DNA from: Chlorobiota bacterium
Lineage (GTDB): Bacteria > Bacteroidota > Bacteroidia > Bacteroidales > F082
Length of the DNA stretch: 6,964 nt
Assembly (NCBI GenBank): GCA_030619415.1
Contig: JAUXBM010000096.1
Span: forward strand, 1-6,964
Direction of reading: 5' to 3'
Below are positions 6,519 through 6,964 of the stretch, piece by piece (positions within the stretch are counted from its first letter, which is position 1; every line of letters begins with the position of its first letter). A model generated the notes under the pieces. The model had not been told where the DNA came from, did not search any database, and saw only the letters and a program-made list of their open reading frames with translations. The position numbers and the translations under genes were made by a program.

Positions 6519-6670
6519 ATTCGCAGAAAAAGATATTCTTATCATGTACAATTATTTTAATTTCGGGTACTAATAAACAGAAGGATGTTAATATAGAACT
6601 AGAAGTCCTGAAAAGAGACAACCTTTTAGTATTAGGTTTGTATAACAGATTCTGGAGAAATAGATTTCTG
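6512..6670 (+). other. Stop-free stretch resembling a decayed lipoprotein start
   Basis: In the frame of the following gene there is no stop from 6512 (just after a TGA at 6509) into that gene. The translation around 6524-6583 reads QKKIFLSCTIILISGTNKQK, followed by a charged segment. This resembles a lipoprotein signal in which the initial Met and the lipobox Cys are changed (SGT where SGC would be expected). No ATG or GTG occurs before 6671. It may be the remnant of a small lipoprotein gene or simply chance. Confidence 0.2.
6633..6640 (+). promoter_or_regulatory. Promoter -7 element candidate for the second DUF5723 gene
   Basis: TAGGTTTG fits TAnnTTTG and would start transcription near 6647, about 54 nt before the ATG at 6701. 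No TTTG is found at the -33 distance. The second gene may instead be read through from the first. Confidence 0.3.
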
Positions 6671-6692
6671 ATGATATTGATTTTGAGTGGGC

Positions 6693-6700
6693 GGGAGAGG
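6693..6700 (+). promoter_or_regulatory. Shine-Dalgarno-like GGGAGAGG before the second DUF5723 gene
   Basis: The purine run abuts the ATG at 6701 but lies 6 nt before a second in-frame ATG at 6707, which is better spaced. It therefore slightly favours 6707 as the start; both give an intact signal peptide. Confidence 0.35.
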
Positions 6701-6964
6701 ATGAAAATGTTGAGATTGTATTTATCTCAGATTATCTTAACATTCTTACTAGTTGTCGTTTTGAAGGCAAGCGGTCAGGAAATGCTGGGCGTTGCCTTTA
6801 GCAATTACAGTGGTATTTCTTCAGCCGCTATAAATCCAGCTTTTCTAACCGGCACAAGGGTTTTTATGGATGTAAACCTGTTTAGTGGTAATTTTTCCTT
6901 CGCTAACAATGCCTTCTATTTTGAGCCAGGGAATAGAACGATAAGAAAAGTACTCAACTCTGAC
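6701..6964 (+). CDS. Second DUF5723 family protein, tandem paralogue (3' end outside window)
   Basis: The first 88 codons are present; the gene runs off the right edge. The signal peptide has Lys2 and Arg5, a hydrophobic core at about 11-21 and likely cleavage after ASG at 23-25. The mature part starts QEMLGVAFSNYSGI, with INP at 44-46, matching the preceding gene's opening QEMLGLTMGNYNGL. Over 64 residues from GQEMLG the two align without a gap with 25 identities (about 39%), so they are paralogues that diverged some time ago rather than a recent copy. In-frame ATGs also occur at 6671 and 6707. The one at 6671 would put ten extra residues, including GRER, before the signal and is less likely; 6707 is better spaced from the GGGAGAGG run. 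A beta-barrel envelope role is inferred from the neighbour. Confidence 0.8.
   Translation, partial: MKMLRLYLSQIILTFLLVVVLKASGQEMLGVAFSNYSGISSAAINPAFLTGTRVFMDVNLFSGNFSFANNAFYFEPGNRTIRKVLNSD

Noticed and set aside
1..6964. CRISPR array, insertion sequence, phage or defence genes
   Set aside because: No regularly spaced repeats, transposase motifs, terminal inverted repeats or recognisable phage or defence proteins are present.

Overview
The window looks like a chromosomal segment from a member of the Bacteroidota, probably class Bacteroidia. Four things point there. Two genes belong to families I know mainly from that phylum (DUF4294 and DUF5723). The ClpP, ClpX and trigger factor sequences have that phylum's character. 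The best promoter candidates carry the Bacteroidota -7 octamer TAnnTTTG instead of a sigma70-type -10 box. The housekeeping genes also lack Shine-Dalgarno sequences and have A/T-rich leaders. The exact genus cannot be read from this sequence.

Left part (1-1190, minus strand): the 5' portion of an FkbM-type SAM-dependent methyltransferase gene runs off the left edge. A small secreted DUF4294 protein lies upstream of it. A short inverted repeat separates the DUF4294 gene from clpX.

Centre (1239-4664, minus strand, read right to left): tRNA-Leu(UAG), tig (trigger factor), clpP, clpX. The spacings are 24 nt, 1 nt and 43 nt with no visible terminator between them, so this is probably one transcription unit, with a promoter candidate at 4695-4722. 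Trigger factor meets nascent chains at the ribosome exit. ClpX unfolds substrates and feeds them to the ClpP peptidase. The cluster is therefore a protein folding and degradation module led by a tRNA gene.

Right part (4934-6964, plus strand): a 269-nt intergenic region (4665-4933) holds the divergent promoter candidates. It is followed by two tandem genes for secreted, beta-strand-rich DUF5723 proteins, probably outer-membrane barrels. The second is cut by the right edge. Over the 64 residues that can be compared, starting at the shared GQEMLG motif, the two align without gaps at about 39% identity (25/64), so they are tandem paralogues. The 237-nt gap between them holds a weak AT-rich terminator candidate, a stop-free stretch resembling a decayed lipoprotein start, and a -7 element.

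I found no mobile element, CRISPR array, phage gene or defence system. Most of the window is conserved chromosome. The points worth a second look are the tRNA-led operon, the degenerate peptidyl-prolyl isomerase region of trigger factor, clade-specific ClpX/ClpP details, and the DUF5723 tandem pair.
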